Part shown: piece after piece, positions 4,207 to 5,717 of the stretch
Numbering within the stretch: position 1 is the stretch's first letter
Layout of the letters: each line of letters begins with the position of its first letter
Assembly (NCBI GenBank): GCA_903886985.1
Contig: CAISOI010000163.1
Coordinates: 1-5,717 of the forward strand
DNA length: 5,717 nucleotides
Reading direction: 5' to 3'
Source of the DNA: an uncultured Chthonomonas sp.
GTDB taxonomy: Bacteria > Armatimonadota > Chthonomonadetes > Chthonomonadales > CAJBBX01
Program-made: the position numbers and the translations under genes
Notes under the pieces: model-generated
Database searches by the model: none
What the model saw: only the letters and a program-made list of their open reading frames with translations
What the model was told of the DNA's origin: nothing

Positions 4207-5717
4207 TTATGCAGATATGTTTGCCACGACTGAGAAGTGCGGTTTCAATGAGCCATATAACCCCTGATAGACTTGATAATATTTGTTGTATACCGCATGG
4301 GTTTGAGCATTCACTTCAGTTGATTGGGCTACTTTGATCACTGAATTGCACGCCTCCTCTACCGACGGATAGATTCCAGCACCAACTCCCGCCAGAAGGG
4401 CAACTCCTAGTGCAGGCCCCTCGTCTACATTAATGGTAACATGCTGTAACCCCGAGATATCCGCCTGAATCTGACGCCAAATATTACTGCGTGCCCCTCC
4501 ACCAGAAGCTCGGACTTCTTGAAGCGGTAACTTCATCTCTTTCATAATCTCAAACGAATCTCGGAGTCCGTAGGAGACTCCTTCCAAAATAGATCGGCTG
4601 AAATAGGTCCGATCACATCGTCGGGTAATACCAAAGAAGACGCCCCGGGCATTTGGGTCTGGATAAGGCGTCCGTTCACCGGTCAGATAGGGCAAAAACA
4701 CTAGACCTTCGGATCCTACGGGTGCAAGTTCCGCCTCCTGGCAGAGTATTTCGTACGGGTCTTTCCCTAAAGCGCCCGCCACAACTTTTTCGGGTTGACA
4801 GAAAGTATCTCGATACCATTGCAACGAACCTCCTGCCGAGAGCATAACACCCATCAGATGCCATTTTCCTGGAACAGCGTGGCAGAAAGTGTGCAATCGT
4901 AGACCGGGATCTACCACCGGACTATCGCTAAATGCGAATACCACGCCGCTGGTACCAACGGTGGAGGAGACGACACCGGTTTTTACTATTCCATTTCCAA
5001 CTGCGCCCGCCGCCTGGTCTCCACCACCGCCAACAACAGGAGTTCCAACGGTCAAACCCGTTACATTTGCCGTATGTTCATTGATGCGACCAGAGATTTC
5101 GATGGACTCGTAACATTTCGGCATCCATTCTTGGGGTATCCCACATCCATCCAACATTACCGTTGACCATCTGCGTTCCGTTACGTTAAAGAGCGATGTT
5201 CCGGATGCGTCCGATACCTCCGTTGCAAACTCGCCTGTCAATCGCAATCGGATGAAATCTTTGGGAAGTAACACTTTCGCAACCTTTGCGAACGTTTCCG
5301 GCTCGTTATTTCTCAGCCAGACAATTTTCGGAGCGGTAAATCCAGTAAGTACCGGATTGCTGGTCTCTTTGACAACTGTCTCTCTGCCGACTGTTTCAGT
5401 AATCCAGTCGCATTGTGCTTGAGTTCTCTGGTCATTCCATAGAATGGCATTGCGCAAAATATTGTTTGAAGCATCGAGGAACACTGCGCCATGCATTTGA
5501 CCAGACAGTCCAATTCCCTTAACGTCTGAGGCAGAAACTCCCGATTTATCGAGAACCTGCCTGATGGTAGCGACTGTTGCCTTCCACCAATCCTCAGGGT
5601 CTTGTTCGGACCACATCGGCTTCGGACTGTACAATGGATATTCAGCCATGGCACGCGCAAGCACATTCCCCATTTCATCAATGAGAATGGTCTTCGTTCC
5701 ACTGGTACCGATATCTA
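4207..5717 (-). CDS. xylB: D-xylulokinase (FGGY family), N-terminus cut by window edge
   Basis: Phosphorylates D-xylulose to D-xylulose 5-phosphate with ATP, feeding xylose into the pentose phosphate pathway; cytoplasmic. The frame stays open from the Met codon at 5673-5671 to the right edge, and the extra 14 codons read DIGTSGTKTILIDE, the FGGY phosphate-binding start, so that Met is internal and only a few codons are missing. Counting from it, GLSGQMHGAVFLD (55-67) carries the Met-His pair typical of xylulokinases, AILWNDQRT (76-84) follows, GGGGDQAAGAVG (215-226) holds the catalytic base D219, and STVGTSGVV (237-245) the next loop. GVFFGITRRCDRTYFSRSILEGVSYGLRD is the FGGY signature 2 region, and ASGGGARSNIWRQI the adenine-binding segment. 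The visible protein is 502 residues, near the E. coli length of 484. It is convergent with the thioesterase gene. Its own promoter and any xylose-regulator site lie outside the window. Confidence 0.95.
   Translation of the reverse strand, partial: DIGTSGTKTILIDEMGNVLARAMAEYPLYSPKPMWSEQDPEDWWKATVATIRQVLDKSGVSASDVKGIGLSGQMHGAVFLDASNNILRNAILWNDQRTQAQCDWITETVGRETVVKETSNPVLTGFTAPKIVWLRNNEPETFAKVAKVLLPKDFIRLRLTGEFATEVSDASGTSLFNVTERRWSTVMLDGCGIPQEWMPKCYESIEISGRINEHTANVTGLTVGTPVVGGGGDQAAGAVGNGIVKTGVVSSTVGTSGVVFAFSDSPVVDPGLRLHTFCHAVPGKWHLMGVMLSAGGSLQWYRDTFCQPEKVVAGALGKDPYEILCQEAELAPVGSEGLVFLPYLTGERTPYPDPNARGVFFGITRRCDRTYFSRSILEGVSYGLRDSFEIMKEMKLPLQEVRASGGGARSNIWRQIQADISGLQHVTINVDEGPALGVALLAGVGAGIYPSVEEACNSVIKVAQSTEVNAQTHAVYNKYYQVYQGLYGSLKPHFSVVANISA

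Noticed and set aside
4653..5113. Plus-strand frames inside xylB
   Set aside because: xylB motifs are continuous on the minus strand across this region; the plus-strand frames are shadows of it.

Overview
The window is a compact bacterial segment. It holds six complete genes and one gene cut by the right edge, with short intergenic gaps, clear GGAG-type ribosome binding sites and no phage, IS, CRISPR, tRNA or rRNA sequence that I can see. Base composition looks balanced (about half G+C by eye), and TTG is used as a start codon at least twice. The taxon cannot be fixed from this sequence. A c-di-AMP receptor of the DarA/PstA type points to a lineage with c-di-AMP signalling. The two exported proteins with secretin-like N-terminal repeats would fit a diderm envelope. 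A non-proteobacterial diderm such as Armatimonadota is my best guess, at low confidence.

Left region (1-2464, minus strand): reading in the direction of transcription there are two paralogous exported proteins of unknown function, then darA (PII-like c-di-AMP receptor), then mscL (large-conductance mechanosensitive channel), then a strong hairpin terminator at 99-125. The gaps are 94, 90 and 43 bp, and none contains a convincing terminator, so the four genes may share a transcript. The darA-mscL pair is the most suggestive part. c-di-AMP is a known regulator of potassium and osmolyte balance, and MscL is the emergency valve for hypo-osmotic shock. The two secretin-like paralogs upstream may belong to the same envelope or osmotic response, but that is inference.

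Middle region (2465-4124): a 278-bp divergent intergenic region with an operator-like dyad precedes two plus-strand genes that overlap by one base (TAATG). They encode a Gfo/Idh/MocA-family NAD(P)-dependent oxidoreductase and a YbgC/4HBT-type hotdog acyl-CoA thioesterase. They are almost certainly co-translated, though a shared pathway is not obvious.

Right region (4207-5717, minus strand): xylB (D-xylulokinase, FGGY family) converges on the thioesterase gene. Its reading frame continues past the first internal Met to the window edge and includes the N-terminal phosphate-binding motif, so the gene is cut only by a few codons. Nothing here is a proven new system. The best candidates for follow-up are the secretin-like tandem pair and its linkage to darA-mscL.
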